A model generated the notes under the pieces. That model did no database searches and was not told the origin of the DNA. It saw nothing but the letters and a program-made list of their open reading frames with translations. A stretch of 26,646 bases of DNA. It comes from Bacteroidales bacterium. Its GTDB lineage: Bacteria > Bacteroidota > Bacteroidia > Bacteroidales > WRGA01. The stretch is from positions 1-26,646 of the forward strand of contig JAITHZ010000159.1 of assembly GCA_031279795.1 (NCBI GenBank). The letters are read 5' to 3'. Shown piece by piece: positions 14,658-23,970 of the stretch (positions within the stretch are counted from its first letter, which is position 1; the number at the start of each line of letters is the position of its first letter). The position numbers and the translations under genes were made by a program.

Positions 14658-16472
14658 TTAGCTTGTTTTCAGTCCTTGAACAAAAAAATAATAATACCAG
14701 AATGTGTCGCCAAACAGCGGTCGGAGTATTTCGGCCTGCTTTCCGTGCGGCAAGGTTCCGTATTGCTGCGAGCAGTGAATCAGCCGGTCAAATCTGTCCC
14801 GGACTTGGCGATCGAACTGAATCCGGCTGACGTCTACCTTTCCGTCCAGATAAGCGTACAGCAACGCCGCTTCCTGATAGTGCACCGGAATATTCCGGTG
14901 CGTACGAGCATAGAGGAAAAATCGCGGCCAGAAATTCGCACTGTTCTTCTGAATCAAATTGCACTGCAACGACACTTCTACCAGATCCGGCGGTCCGCCT
15001 TCCATGTTTGCAAAGCTGTTCAGCAGATAATGTTCCAGCATTCCGTTATCACCCAGCAGCATATCGTCGTAAGCCATCAGAGGACGAATGCGCCGAAATT
15101 CGTCAACCGTATCCATCAGCGCTGGATTGTCGAGAAAAGGTTCGTATTTTTTTGCCCATTCTCGATGAAACCATACCTGCGACAAGGCGCCGTAGTATTT
15201 CCGCGCAAGATCTGTTTCTCCGTTCAGCAACGCACAGCGCAGCATATATTTCAGATAAAGCGCCTTCATGCCATATTCTACCATGTCTTCCATGCACCAG
15301 CGGTAACAGTGATTGATTTGTCCATAATAATAATAAACCGTCTTTGAACCGGCGTCGCGCAAACAGGCCGACGGCCGGTGCGCTACCTGCGGCGCTGATG
15401 CATGAACGAAAGAAAACATCCGGTCGCCTGCCTTATCCGTACGCTGCATGGCAAGGATGCGAAGCATGACGATGAGGCGCGTTGGATTTTCGCTCGCTTC
15501 CGACTGCTGGATGATCTTCGCCCACTGACAGTCGAGCGCAAGCAGATTCAACGCTATTTCGGTGTGGAAATTTTTGTCGCGATTAGAACCTGCAAACAGC
15601 GCGAGCAGGCTCAGCATGAAAACGCCCGCAGACAGCAAGTGCCTTGAGGCGAATTTTGCCGCATCCTGTGCCGAAAAGAAGCGTTGAAACAGCGAAACAG
15701 CCATAAAACACACAGCTATCGCCACAAATGGCAACCAGAAAACCATTTCTGCCTTGTTGAAATTGAAACGTGGCAATCCGCTGAGGTACGATAATGACAG
15801 CGTTGTGTGTGTGTAGACAAAATTAAAATACAGATACGGAGTAATGACAATCGCGCCAAGAGCAGCGGTTTGATGTATTCGAAAAATACTCGACCGTTTC
15901 AAAAAACAAGGCTTCCGTATGGTCAGCACACAAATCAGGGAGGCAAACAGGCCGTAAAATCCAAGCAGCGGATACAGTCCAAATGGCATGAAGGCCAGCA
16001 TTGCCGTCTGCATGGCTGGCTTCAGCCGACGGAATCCTCCAACGACTGCAATTGCAACTGCAATTCCCAGTCCGTTGGAGAAAAAATACCCGTTCGATTT
16101 AAGTATAAACAGCATATAATCCAGCTGCGTCAGCGACAGCAGCAGCATTAGGCCAACGGACATCCCCAGCGGGTAATACGCATGCTGCAGGCGGAAAGCC
16201 CGGATGAACCCGAAGACAACCGCCGCTTGCAGCATGAGGAATATGAGACTGCCCAGCAATGGATAATAGAAAAACTGCGTACAAAACGTTCCCAGATAAA
16301 CGAGCAGCCCTCCGGCTTCTGACATGCATTCACGGAAATACATCTTGGTTGGCAAAAAGAGCGACAGTTCGCTTGCCATTCGGAAGAAACCGGCATTGCG
16401 AAGCGCCATAAAGTAGAGCGTGCACGCAGCGGTAATCATTCCGCAAATCAATATATACCGTCTTGTTTTCAA
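14658..16472 (-). CDS. DUF6057-type multi-pass membrane protein
   Basis: 604 residues. The first ~310 residues hold about ten hydrophobic segments, starting 'YILICGMITAACTLYFMAL' (6-24) and ending 'LLSAGVFMLSLLALFAGSN'. The remaining ~290 residues are soluble and helix-rich, with TPR-like pieces ('MKALYLKYMLRCALLNGETDLARKYY', given in part: ALYLKYMLRCALLNGETDLA) and the end motif 'LFGDTFWYYYFFVQGL'. I assign DUF6057 from its overall shape, its C-terminal FGDTFWYYYF motif and its place beside a PD40 lipoprotein; no biochemical function is known to me. It probably sits in the inner membrane with its C-terminal domain on one side. It follows GH43 by 19 bases and precedes the heme-motif lipoprotein by 37, so the two may form a complex. 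Confidence 0.7.
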   Translation of the reverse strand: MKTRRYILICGMITAACTLYFMALRNAGFFRMASELSLFLPTKMYFRECMSEAGGLLVYLGTFCTQFFYYPLLGSLIFLMLQAAVVFGFIRAFRLQHAYYPLGMSVGLMLLLSLTQLDYMLFILKSNGYFFSNGLGIAVAIAVVGGFRRLKPAMQTAMLAFMPFGLYPLLGFYGLFASLICVLTIRKPCFLKRSSIFRIHQTAALGAIVITPYLYFNFVYTHTTLSLSYLSGLPRFNFNKAEMVFWLPFVAIAVCFMAVSLFQRFFSAQDAAKFASRHLLSAGVFMLSLLALFAGSNRDKNFHTEIALNLLALDCQWAKIIQQSEASENPTRLIVMLRILAMQRTDKAGDRMFSFVHASAPQVAHRPSACLRDAGSKTVYYYYGQINHCYRWCMEDMVEYGMKALYLKYMLRCALLNGETDLARKYYGALSQVWFHREWAKKYEPFLDNPALMDTVDEFRRIRPLMAYDDMLLGDNGMLEHYLLNSFANMEGGPPDLVEVSLQCNLIQKNSANFWPRFFLYARTHRNIPVHYQEAALLYAYLDGKVDVSRIQFDRQVRDRFDRLIHCSQQYGTLPHGKQAEILRPLFGDTFWYYYFFVQGLKTS

Positions 16473-16491
16473 TTTTTCTAACTTTATTGGT

Positions 16492-18183
16492 TTATAAATG
16501 CTTTGTTGTGATTACCTGACCCGATCGGAGGAGCTGTTTCATAATGTGCACAGCCGGATGAGGCGACGCATCATGACCGGATTCTACGGTAGAGAGGCGC
16601 ATTCCAAGCAAGTTGTAATACTGCACATCGACCACAGGATCGTTGCCCTTCAGGGGAATAATTTCCGACAGCTGGTTGTGTTCGTCAATCTTCCGTCTGT
16701 TTTCATCGCGATAGCTTTTGGAAAAAATATCAGCTGCTTCGTAATATTCCGACTGGGAATCGAAATAAACAGAGAAATACCGGGCATCCGATTCTTTTTC
16801 TGAAAGATAAATATTCGACATCTCAAGGGTTGCATTACCGGAAACAGACAAATACGAAAGCCGGTAGTCTCCCATGTTCTTTATTTTATAATAACCGTCT
16901 TCCTGGAGGTCAAAATACCAGTCTTGCATCTGGCTGTCGTCAGACGAGTAGTCTCCGTCGCGCCATTGCAGGGATCCGAATACGTTTTGCAGGAATTTGC
17001 CGGTATCGGGATCTTTCAGCCGATATACCCAAGGGGTTTCGGTTTGAACGATAACGAATCGTTTCGCCTGGCTGTCGCTGATGGCAAATCCGCCGGTCGC
17101 TTTGGCCGCAACAAGACGGTCGGACGCACGTTCCAGCAGACTGTACACATTTCCGGAAACGATTTCTGCGGCACGTTTGTAGCGGTCTGCGTCGTCGAAC
17201 ACGCTCAAATTCCATGTGTCGCGCCACCGGACGGCCGGATAGCCGGAACGCATGCTCAACGGCAACCACACGTAGGTCGACGATTCGACATTGCCCGGCG
17301 CCCAGCGGTCGCCCATGTAGATGTAGGCGTTTTCTTTCCCGTGTACTTTCAACACATAAGCGCTTTGCGACTGGTAACTCTGGTTCTGTCCGCTGTCGAT
17401 GGCAAAGTTTCCGCCCTGCATCCATTCGCCCAGCATGTCGAAGGCATATCCGGTCTGTCCGGGAGTCGGATTCCAGCCGTCGGAAAGCGAAAACAGGCCG
17501 TGATAGGTATCGCCAGCGCGAAAAATTGCGAAAGCCTCAAACTTTTTCCCTTTGAATACGATCGTTTCCGTCGGTTGTCCGTTGATGGAGTCTTCCGAAA
17601 GAAAGTCGGATTTCAGGCGGATGATGTGCATGTCGGTAAAAGCGGTATTGGAGACATGATATGCCACGTCTCCGTCAGCGAAAAGGGTCTGGTCGCGCGA
17701 TGATTTGCCGTTTGGCTGGAATGTCTTGACAAAAGAGTAAGGGCCTTGCACCTGATCGGCCACTGCCACGCATACGCGCGCCTCTCCGTATCCAGAGCCG
17801 TTTTCCCAGTGGGCATAGAGGATCCATTTGCCGGTGTTGGGATTGTAAACTATCTTCGGGCGTTCGAGCAGGCGTCCGTCGGATATGTCCTGCATGTCTT
17901 CGCGCCTGGAACCGGAAGGCGACAGTGCGTAACCGAGCGGTTGCCAGTTGTAGAGATCGGTCGATTTATAGCAGCGGATTCCTGCCCACTTGGAACCGCT
18001 TCGGGTTTCTCCGAACCAGTAGTATGCACCGTCGTGCCAGACGACGCAGCATCCGTGAGCGTTGATGTTCGCACCGGCGGTATCTTTCCATGCTGCGCCC
18101 GGCGTGAAACTGTCTGCGCCAAAAGCCAAGACAGGAATCAGTAGAATGAACGAGAAAATCGTTCGCAGAATCATAACAGTCAT
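16492..18183 (-). CDS. Secreted glycoside hydrolase family 43 protein, exo-beta-1,3-galactanase-like, with trefoil domain
   Basis: 563 residues; signal peptide about 1-22 (ends VLAFGAD). Five-bladed propeller at about 28-335: 'NINAHGCCVVWHDGAYYWFG' (39-58), 'LLERPKIVYNPNTGKWILYA' (105-124), 'SRDQTLFADGDVAYHVSNT' (162-180) and 'FEAFAIFRAGDTYHGLFS' (215-232). This order and the LERPK / SRDxTLF / xEAxAxF blocks resemble GH43 subfamilies such as 24 and 34. Glu217 in 'KFEAFAIF' fits the catalytic acid. The usual GH43 catalytic-base Asp near the start of blade 1 is not obvious, as reported for exo-beta-1,3-galactanases. A trefoil-like domain follows (~345-480), then a short sorting-like end ('YYNLLGMRL'). 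Likely acts on side-chain-bearing beta-1,3-galactan or arabinogalactan; the substrate is inference. Gaps of 25 and 19 bases place it in the operon. Confidence 0.83.
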   Translation of the reverse strand: MTVMILRTIFSFILLIPVLAFGADSFTPGAAWKDTAGANINAHGCCVVWHDGAYYWFGETRSGSKWAGIRCYKSTDLYNWQPLGYALSPSGSRREDMQDISDGRLLERPKIVYNPNTGKWILYAHWENGSGYGEARVCVAVADQVQGPYSFVKTFQPNGKSSRDQTLFADGDVAYHVSNTAFTDMHIIRLKSDFLSEDSINGQPTETIVFKGKKFEAFAIFRAGDTYHGLFSLSDGWNPTPGQTGYAFDMLGEWMQGGNFAIDSGQNQSYQSQSAYVLKVHGKENAYIYMGDRWAPGNVESSTYVWLPLSMRSGYPAVRWRDTWNLSVFDDADRYKRAAEIVSGNVYSLLERASDRLVAAKATGGFAISDSQAKRFVIVQTETPWVYRLKDPDTGKFLQNVFGSLQWRDGDYSSDDSQMQDWYFDLQEDGYYKIKNMGDYRLSYLSVSGNATLEMSNIYLSEKESDARYFSVYFDSQSEYYEAADIFSKSYRDENRRKIDEHNQLSEIIPLKGNDPVVDVQYYNLLGMRLSTVESGHDASPHPAVHIMKQLLRSGQVITTKHL

Positions 18184-18208
18184 TGTTGAGATTATTGAGA
18201 TGGAATTG

Positions 18209-19930
18209 TTAGTAAATCACTTTTATTGCCTTCGGTCGATTGCCGACTTTCACGATATATACGCCTTTTCCTCTCAATGGAATGCCTCTGCCGCTGTACT
18301 GGCTGATCTCCTCAACCAGTATGCCAGCCGAAGTGTAAACCGAAACATTAGACACTTCGGGAACGTTGCTTAAATACAGCAATCCGTTGACAACTTGCAC
18401 AGACGGAACATCATTTCTGTTTACAATATCAACAGCGCTTGGGGTATCTACCTTGATTCCTGTTTCCGGCGGTGCATAAGCTCCGGTAAGATCGTATGCG
18501 AAGTAGTGTATGTTGGCAAAATCGTTGATAAAACCAAGCATTGGAGTGAAATTTATACGGTTCTGTCCGGTCAGAGCAACATTGTCTACAAAGAAATGTC
18601 CGTATCCCGAAGTCGTCCATCCTACCTGATTGCGTTCCATGTAGAGTGTTATCTTCAGTTGTCGGCAGCTTGCAGTTGGCGTGTAGTCCATCGTGTATAT
18701 TTGCCAGTTGTTTGATGTAACGTTTACAGACGCGCCAAGTGTTTCGTCCTGTACTTCGCGAATTTTGAACTTTCCATTCCATTCAGGATACTCCGTTCCT
18801 GCATTTCCAGCTCGCTGTCCGCCTTTTGCCATTGCCGAGAAACTGTATGTTGTGCCGGATACAATGTCTACCACCTGATCAATCTCTCCAGCTCCCCAAC
18901 CGGTGCTCCACTGGTAGTTGCTCATCTCAAGGACGTGGTTGCTTTTGGCGTCGTATTCGGCTCCGATCCCCGACAATTCTATCGCCTGATTGTTATTCCA
19001 GGTATCCCAGTTCACTACTGTCCAATTTTCGATGCGGTTGAGGTAACCATCCTTGCGAAAGTTGTATTCACCTTCAAAGTTTCCGTTCATGATCATGTTT
19101 TCCGTCGGTTCGCCGGCTTCGGACAACAAATCGGGTAGCGAGTAGTCGCCCAGCCTCAAAGTGTCGATGGGTATTCCGTCGCGATAGAAGAACACATGGC
19201 CATCGGGCGCCACAGCGTAGCGATAGACATGGTACAGGTCGGCGTCGTTATAGAAACTTTGCTGTGTTGGATGCTCCAGCGCGCGTGTCAGTGTGGCATT
19301 TGCGTAAATTCCCACGCCACTTTCTGTGACGTATCCCTTAAATCCCTTTCCGCTGGCGTCGTTGAACAGCGGGTAGAAGCTCTTCGAGGCAGTATTGGTT
19401 TTCACTTTGAATTCAATGGTGTAACCGTTCGGTCCGGGATTAAAGTCGGAAGCAACAAACTCGTCTGCGTCCTGGCTTCCTCCGCCGTCGAAGGCGGGAT
19501 TTGCCGAAATGTCCTTTCCTGGAAGTTTGGATCCCTTACCTGTCAGGCTGATAAAGGAGATATGTTCGCCACTGCTCAATTTCAACAAGCCCGAAAAGTT
19601 GTTGTACTTGTTGTATGTTACCGTAATTTCGGCGTCCGTCACATTTGGATTCACACTTTTGGGAGTTACCGTAAAACCCGGAGGAGTTGTTAAGGATACA
19701 GGATAAGTTAAGCCCGGCGTGCTGACCTTGAATGTTGCCGTTGCGTTTGTGCCGTTTATAACGAGCGAAGCGTCTTCGCTGGCGCTCCTGAGACCAGCCG
19801 GGAGCGAAACAAGAATCGCACCCTGCGGAGAATCGTTGCCGATGTGTTGCGACATAGCCGCAAACGGCGTTACCACAGCTTGCACAAAAAACAGTGCAAG
19901 AAAAACAGAATTAGAATTACTCTTTTTCAT
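18209..19930 (-). CDS. Secreted LamG/CBM4_9-type carbohydrate-binding protein with sorting domain
   Basis: 573 residues from the ATG at 19930 (MKKSNSNSVFLALFFVQ, a clear signal peptide); the frame extends ten codons upstream but those precede the signal. A beta-rich immunoglobulin-like domain lies at about 40-140, a LamG/concanavalin-like domain at about 150-270 ('ANPAFDGGGSQDADEFV', 'GYTIEFKVKTN'), and a CBM4/9-like galactose-binding-fold domain at about 280-455 ('NMIMNGNFEGEY', 'FSAMAKGGQRAG', 'HFFVDNVALTG'). The C-terminal ~65 residues are a T9SS-type sorting domain ('VSVYTSAGILVEE', 'GKGVYIVKV'). No catalytic residues recognised. It probably binds glycan at the cell surface beside the GH128 and GH43 enzymes; 55 bases separate it from the former and 25 from the latter. 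Confidence 0.78.
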   Translation of the reverse strand: MKKSNSNSVFLALFFVQAVVTPFAAMSQHIGNDSPQGAILVSLPAGLRSASEDASLVINGTNATATFKVSTPGLTYPVSLTTPPGFTVTPKSVNPNVTDAEITVTYNKYNNFSGLLKLSSGEHISFISLTGKGSKLPGKDISANPAFDGGGSQDADEFVASDFNPGPNGYTIEFKVKTNTASKSFYPLFNDASGKGFKGYVTESGVGIYANATLTRALEHPTQQSFYNDADLYHVYRYAVAPDGHVFFYRDGIPIDTLRLGDYSLPDLLSEAGEPTENMIMNGNFEGEYNFRKDGYLNRIENWTVVNWDTWNNNQAIELSGIGAEYDAKSNHVLEMSNYQWSTGWGAGEIDQVVDIVSGTTYSFSAMAKGGQRAGNAGTEYPEWNGKFKIREVQDETLGASVNVTSNNWQIYTMDYTPTASCRQLKITLYMERNQVGWTTSGYGHFFVDNVALTGQNRINFTPMLGFINDFANIHYFAYDLTGAYAPPETGIKVDTPSAVDIVNRNDVPSVQVVNGLLYLSNVPEVSNVSVYTSAGILVEEISQYSGRGIPLRGKGVYIVKVGNRPKAIKVIY

Positions 19931-19985
19931 CTTACTAAAAAAAATAAAATTATTAAACAATTGATACTAACTAAATCCTCATTTA

Positions 19986-22826
19986 TTATTTTATAAACCG
20001 GAAATAAAACCGGCGATTGACAACTAACAGATAGACGCCAGAAAGTAAACCGGACGTATTGACACGGCTGACGTGCTTCCGCTCCATGAGCTTGCTGCCT
20101 GCGACGGAATATATTTCTGCGAGCTGCATCTCTTCATTGGTTGTCGGGTAAATCTCGCCGGAGCGCCGGTCATAACGCATGGAAAACGTGTTTCCCTGCA
20201 TCGACGAAATGTCGCTTCCAGCGGCGTCCGCAGTTTCAACGCATAACCAGCCTACCGTTTCTTTATCTACATCGTTGGTGTTGAGCGATTTTTCTCTGTC
20301 CTTGAATACTTCGGCGTAATTCGCTCCGCGTGATTTGATTCGCAGCGTGGCGGTTATATCGTCGCTTTCTGTCTGCATGAACCCGAAAAAGGCCGGTTTA
20401 ACAAAAGCGCTGGCAAAGGTTATTTTACAGGGCGAGTTGTAACTGCCTGCGACTTTCTCTGCCGTCAGTCCGGCTTCAATTTTCCGTCCTCTGTATTCGC
20501 CGCTTCCGGGCGTAAGGGCAATGTAGCCTGCTACTTCCGGCACGTTTCGCGGAGACATGTTTTCTTCGTATTGCAGTTTGAGATAAAAACCTTCTTTCGT
20601 TACGTCCTTTACCCTGACGGAGGCGGCGCTATCGCCGCAGGCAGTCAGCTGCGAAGCGATTACGAAAGGCGTTTCGTCGAAAGGCGCATCGAAAAGCACT
20701 TGCTTCCACGATTTGGTTACGTCGGCGACTTTTCCGGCACGAAGGGTGATGCCTCCCAGATTGTAACTCCCTTCGGGCAACGAGAGGCAGGCAATTGTAT
20801 CGGGATTGACAAATTCCGGCTTTTGCAGGTATTCCCATGGATGTAATTTAAACATAAAAGCGGCGTTGGATAAACGGTCGGCTCGCCAGGAGAGCGGCAT
20901 CTTGTTCCGGTAAGTCGGCGTACCGAAAACAACGACAGGCGGCTTGGAATACTGCTGCCCGAAAACATACACGCTGTAGTTTTCTTTCACAAGCAGATTG
21001 TCGAAGTGAATGTTGCCGGTCGGGTTGTCGCTGGCCGTGTTGTTGATAAAATCGTAGCGAACGGCATTGCTCGTTTGTTCGGGTTTATTATTCAAGGGCG
21101 AGGATTTCACACGGTACCAGACCGACCGGATTGCTGGGTCGTAAGGCAGAATATTATCTGTGTATTGTCTCTTGTGGGGATTATCAATTATTGCAACCGT
21201 TTCGTAATTCGCGCCATCGGTAGAACGTTCGAGCCGAAAGCCTGTAACCATTTCTCCGTCGTAATTTGTCCACGAAAGATTGAGCTTTCCTGCGTCGTCA
21301 TACGTATACGAAAGCGCTGGCGGATTGCGGAATTTCCACACCGGAATCACCTCGTTGGCATGATTGAATGCCATTGCCGAATTATTGGCGGCGTAGAAGG
21401 CGCCCGCCGGCGTCAGTTGCCCGTTGTACAAGGCGGCGCGTTTCTGTTCGACCCAATTATAAAGGCAATATCTTTCGATAAAAGAAGCAGTGTCCATCAC
21501 CGTCAGGATTCCTTTCAAATCGTTCAGTTGCTTCTGATACTGTGCATCGATGCCGGACGGCCAACTTTCGTTCGTCCAGTTTGCGCCGTTGTTCCATTCT
21601 TTAATCCAGACAGGGCGTCCGGTTCTGTCGGCAACGGCTTTCAGGTCTTTATACCAGTTCTGTGGCGATTTAGCGCCCCAGTACGCATGGACAACAACAA
21701 AATCGACACGGTAGTTGCGTTTGTCACATTCGCTCATAAAATTATACAGCCAGTTGAAATCGGTGGTAGCAGGCGAACCTAATCTGGCGCCGGTTTTCAT
21801 CAGGACAGGCCATTCGGCTATTGCCTGGGCAACCGTAACATTGGACTGTTCGGTATGGTCGGGTTCATTAAATCCTATCAGATGCGACCAGCGTTTAATT
21901 GTGTAAAAATTGCCGAAATTCCCGCCCTTGCCCCATTTTTCGGGCACAAACTCCTGATTGATAAAAGGCGTAGTCTTGTTCGGATTGATCCAACCCTGCA
22001 CATCGGTTGTCCACGACCAGTTGTAAAACCACGTACAGTTCAGCACATCGTTTTGCTCGTCGGCATAGCGGAACCCTTCCGGCTGATTCCTGTCGTACTG
22101 ATTCGACCAGCCTTTTTTGGAAACCCATTCCCAGCCAAACACCCGAAGGAAAGAAACTTTTCCACCGAGTTCCGGCGGTAATTCTGGAAGAAGTAAATCA
22201 TCGTCGTCGGCAATAAACACGCGGCTGTAACCCATTCCGTCCGGTTCGGTAGCCAGCGTAAGCATATAGCCTTTTTTAAGTTTCAGGGAACGAATGGTAT
22301 TGTCCAGCTCCAGCGTTGCTCGGTTGGCTTGCGGAACCAACGGATCCGGCTGATTGGAATAATACAAATCTGCCAAATGTTTTTGCGACATGCCGGTATA
22401 GTTCGTTCCACCGAACGTTTCCAGCGGCTGGAAACCTGCAGGATGTGCAAAAACTGCCGTACCCTGTTTATAAACAGCTATCCGGCAGTTGGCGTCAGTG
22501 TAAGGATTCATGGCAACACCGTGGATGGTGATGAAGGAAGCGTACAAATCCATTACCCTGGATGGTTTTACATTGTCGAAAAACAGAAAAGCGTCTTCCG
22601 AAACAATATTTATTGTGCTGTTCATTAACGTATTGTTGGCATTTGTCAGATGCAGGTCAATTGCCGTGTCAAGCGTCCGGTTTACGCCAGAAAGCGAAGT
22701 CAGCGTTTCAATGGCGCGTCCTCCTGCAGCGTTCGGCGCAGGGGTCAGCTCTGCTTCGGCAAACATTGCCGAATGTTCGGCAAACATTACCAAACATATA
22801 AAAACAATCCATTTCATGATTTTCAT
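19986..22826 (-). CDS. Secreted glycoside hydrolase, GH128-like (Asl1/Glyco_hydro_cc), probable endo-beta-1,3-glucanase
   Basis: 946 residues; signal peptide about 1-24. N-terminal ~25-215 is a beta-rich region, then a TIM-barrel catalytic domain at about 225-490. The barrel has 'HLIGFNEPDHTEQ' with probable acid/base Glu321, 'VVVHAYWG' (377-384) and 'RPVWIKEWNNGANW' with probable nucleophile Glu410. This GFNEPD...KEWN pattern is that of the Glyco_hydro_cc (PF11790) family, GH128, whose characterised members cut beta-1,3-glucans. Fibronectin-like ('LNLSWTNYDGEMVTGFRLER', ~530-600) and further beta-rich domains follow, and the chain ends in a sorting-type domain ('LAEIYSVAGSKLMERK', 'SGLLSGVYLLVV'). 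It is secreted and probably surface-bound or released. It follows the CBM gene by 26 bases. The family is well supported; the exact linkage cut is inferred. Confidence 0.83.
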   Translation of the reverse strand: MKIMKWIVFICLVMFAEHSAMFAEAELTPAPNAAGGRAIETLTSLSGVNRTLDTAIDLHLTNANNTLMNSTINIVSEDAFLFFDNVKPSRVMDLYASFITIHGVAMNPYTDANCRIAVYKQGTAVFAHPAGFQPLETFGGTNYTGMSQKHLADLYYSNQPDPLVPQANRATLELDNTIRSLKLKKGYMLTLATEPDGMGYSRVFIADDDDLLLPELPPELGGKVSFLRVFGWEWVSKKGWSNQYDRNQPEGFRYADEQNDVLNCTWFYNWSWTTDVQGWINPNKTTPFINQEFVPEKWGKGGNFGNFYTIKRWSHLIGFNEPDHTEQSNVTVAQAIAEWPVLMKTGARLGSPATTDFNWLYNFMSECDKRNYRVDFVVVHAYWGAKSPQNWYKDLKAVADRTGRPVWIKEWNNGANWTNESWPSGIDAQYQKQLNDLKGILTVMDTASFIERYCLYNWVEQKRAALYNGQLTPAGAFYAANNSAMAFNHANEVIPVWKFRNPPALSYTYDDAGKLNLSWTNYDGEMVTGFRLERSTDGANYETVAIIDNPHKRQYTDNILPYDPAIRSVWYRVKSSPLNNKPEQTSNAVRYDFINNTASDNPTGNIHFDNLLVKENYSVYVFGQQYSKPPVVVFGTPTYRNKMPLSWRADRLSNAAFMFKLHPWEYLQKPEFVNPDTIACLSLPEGSYNLGGITLRAGKVADVTKSWKQVLFDAPFDETPFVIASQLTACGDSAASVRVKDVTKEGFYLKLQYEENMSPRNVPEVAGYIALTPGSGEYRGRKIEAGLTAEKVAGSYNSPCKITFASAFVKPAFFGFMQTESDDITATLRIKSRGANYAEVFKDREKSLNTNDVDKETVGWLCVETADAAGSDISSMQGNTFSMRYDRRSGEIYPTTNEEMQLAEIYSVAGSKLMERKHVSRVNTSGLLSGVYLLVVNRRFYFRFIK

Positions 22827-22835
22827 CGAAACGAG

Positions 22836-22856
22836 TTTTTGATTTTTGATTTTTAA
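22836..22856. repeat. Heptamer tandem repeat (TTTTTGA) x3 over the CBM gene stop
   Basis: TTTTTGA, TTTTTGA, TTTTTAA in direct succession. The stop codon of the CBM-like gene (22853-22855) is inside the third unit; the repeat fills most of the 26-base gap before the next gene. Confidence 0.65.
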
Positions 22857-23794
22857 TAGATCACAAATTTTGCTGCTTGGCCTTTTCCTTTTTCTTGGGC
22901 AATGTATATTCCGGGCGGAAGTGAAATATCCTCGCTTTTCCGGTCTGCAGTAAACTGTTTGACTTTTTGCCCGCTAACATGCCAAATATCAACAATATCT
23001 CCGTCGTTCAACCCTGAAAAGCTTACCGCGTGTCCCCTGCTCAATGCCTTGAACGGCTGCGATCCGTCGGTTATGGTTATCGCCGAAGTTTCCTCACGCA
23101 CCAGCTTCACATTGTCCACATCTATCCACTGGCTGATATTTCCTCCCCATGTGTAGATGCGGGGAGCGGAAATGTACAGATGGAGAGTTGCTGTTGAAGC
23201 TGTTTCGGGAACGGTAAATTTTTTCTCTCGCTCATACCATTTTTCATCCAACTCGTTGTAAAGCTTTGTTCCGCTCACTATATCCGTTCCGCCGGACGTA
23301 ATGGAATAGTATGCTTGAACTATTTTACCGCTTTCGGCATGACTTGATAAACGGTAAAGAAATGAAAAAGAATAAGTAGCATTGGGAACAACATCTACGG
23401 TTTGCTGTATTCCGCCTGTTCCTGGCTCGGTTGTACCCGGCTTGCCGTCCGAACTGCCGTACCATTCGTACTGCTGGATACGCAAGTATTGCCTGTTGTT
23501 GGCGTCCCCATCCGAAGCCGGATCAGCTGCGCCGAAGAATCCCATTGTACCGCGCACGATGTATTTGTTCAGCCCAACATTGTTGTAATCGTCGGTGAAG
23601 GTAGGGTTGGCAATCAAATCCCAGCCGCTCACCAGCGTGGGACAGTTGTCATAACTTTCGTATTTAAATAAGGTGTAGTCCGTATTTTCAAACCCCGGAT
23701 TTTGCACCATATTTGTTTCCGTAGCCTGCGCTTGCAGTGAAATTCCTTTACAAAAAAGAAGGAACAGAAAGAAATTTGTTTTTGCATTTTTCAT
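22853..23794 (-). CDS. Secreted CBM-like (galactose-binding fold) protein with sorting domain
   Basis: 313 residues; signal peptide about 1-22 (ends SLQAQ). The body (~28-235) is a jelly-roll of the CBM4/9/22 type: 'NMVQNPGFENTDYTLFK', 'GGIQQTVDVVPNATYSFSFL', 'ATLHLYISAPRIYTWGG' and 'WIDVDNVKLV'. The C-terminal ~75 residues resemble a T9SS sorting domain ('GDIVDIWHVSGQKVKQF', 'LPPGIYIAQE'). No enzyme motif is seen. It is the first gene of the minus-strand cluster, just downstream of a -7 element, and shares its jelly-roll type with the middle domain of the LamG/CBM protein at 18209-19930. Likely role: glycan binding at the cell surface. Confidence 0.75.
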   Translation of the reverse strand: MKNAKTNFFLFLLFCKGISLQAQATETNMVQNPGFENTDYTLFKYESYDNCPTLVSGWDLIANPTFTDDYNNVGLNKYIVRGTMGFFGAADPASDGDANNRQYLRIQQYEWYGSSDGKPGTTEPGTGGIQQTVDVVPNATYSFSFLYRLSSHAESGKIVQAYYSITSGGTDIVSGTKLYNELDEKWYEREKKFTVPETASTATLHLYISAPRIYTWGGNISQWIDVDNVKLVREETSAITITDGSQPFKALSRGHAVSFSGLNDGDIVDIWHVSGQKVKQFTADRKSEDISLPPGIYIAQEKGKGQAAKFVIY

Positions 23795-23829
23795 AACTCA
23801 AAATTTTAATAAATAAATAAATTGCGGGA

Positions 23830-23838
23830 GCAAAAGTA
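23830..23838 (-). promoter_or_regulatory. Candidate -7 promoter element of the glycan cluster
   Basis: Minus strand TACTTTTGC matches TAnnTTTG. It lies 35 bases before the ATG at 23794 and is the only good match upstream of the cluster. No clean -33 TTTG is present. If real it could drive the seven closely spaced genes down to 11023. Confidence 0.45.
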
Positions 23839-23970
23839 GAGGTTTTCGTTTTTCAGGAGGGCGAATTATGGTTCAGTATGGGATAATCAATATTCACAGT
23901 ATAAAATGAAACATGATTATACCTGTTGAAATTATGAATTTCCGCTAATAAAATACAAAATACGAGGTAG

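Noticed and set aside
6628..23794. Classical polysaccharide utilization locus
   Set aside because: No SusC/SusD-like genes are present in the cluster, so that label would overstate the evidence.
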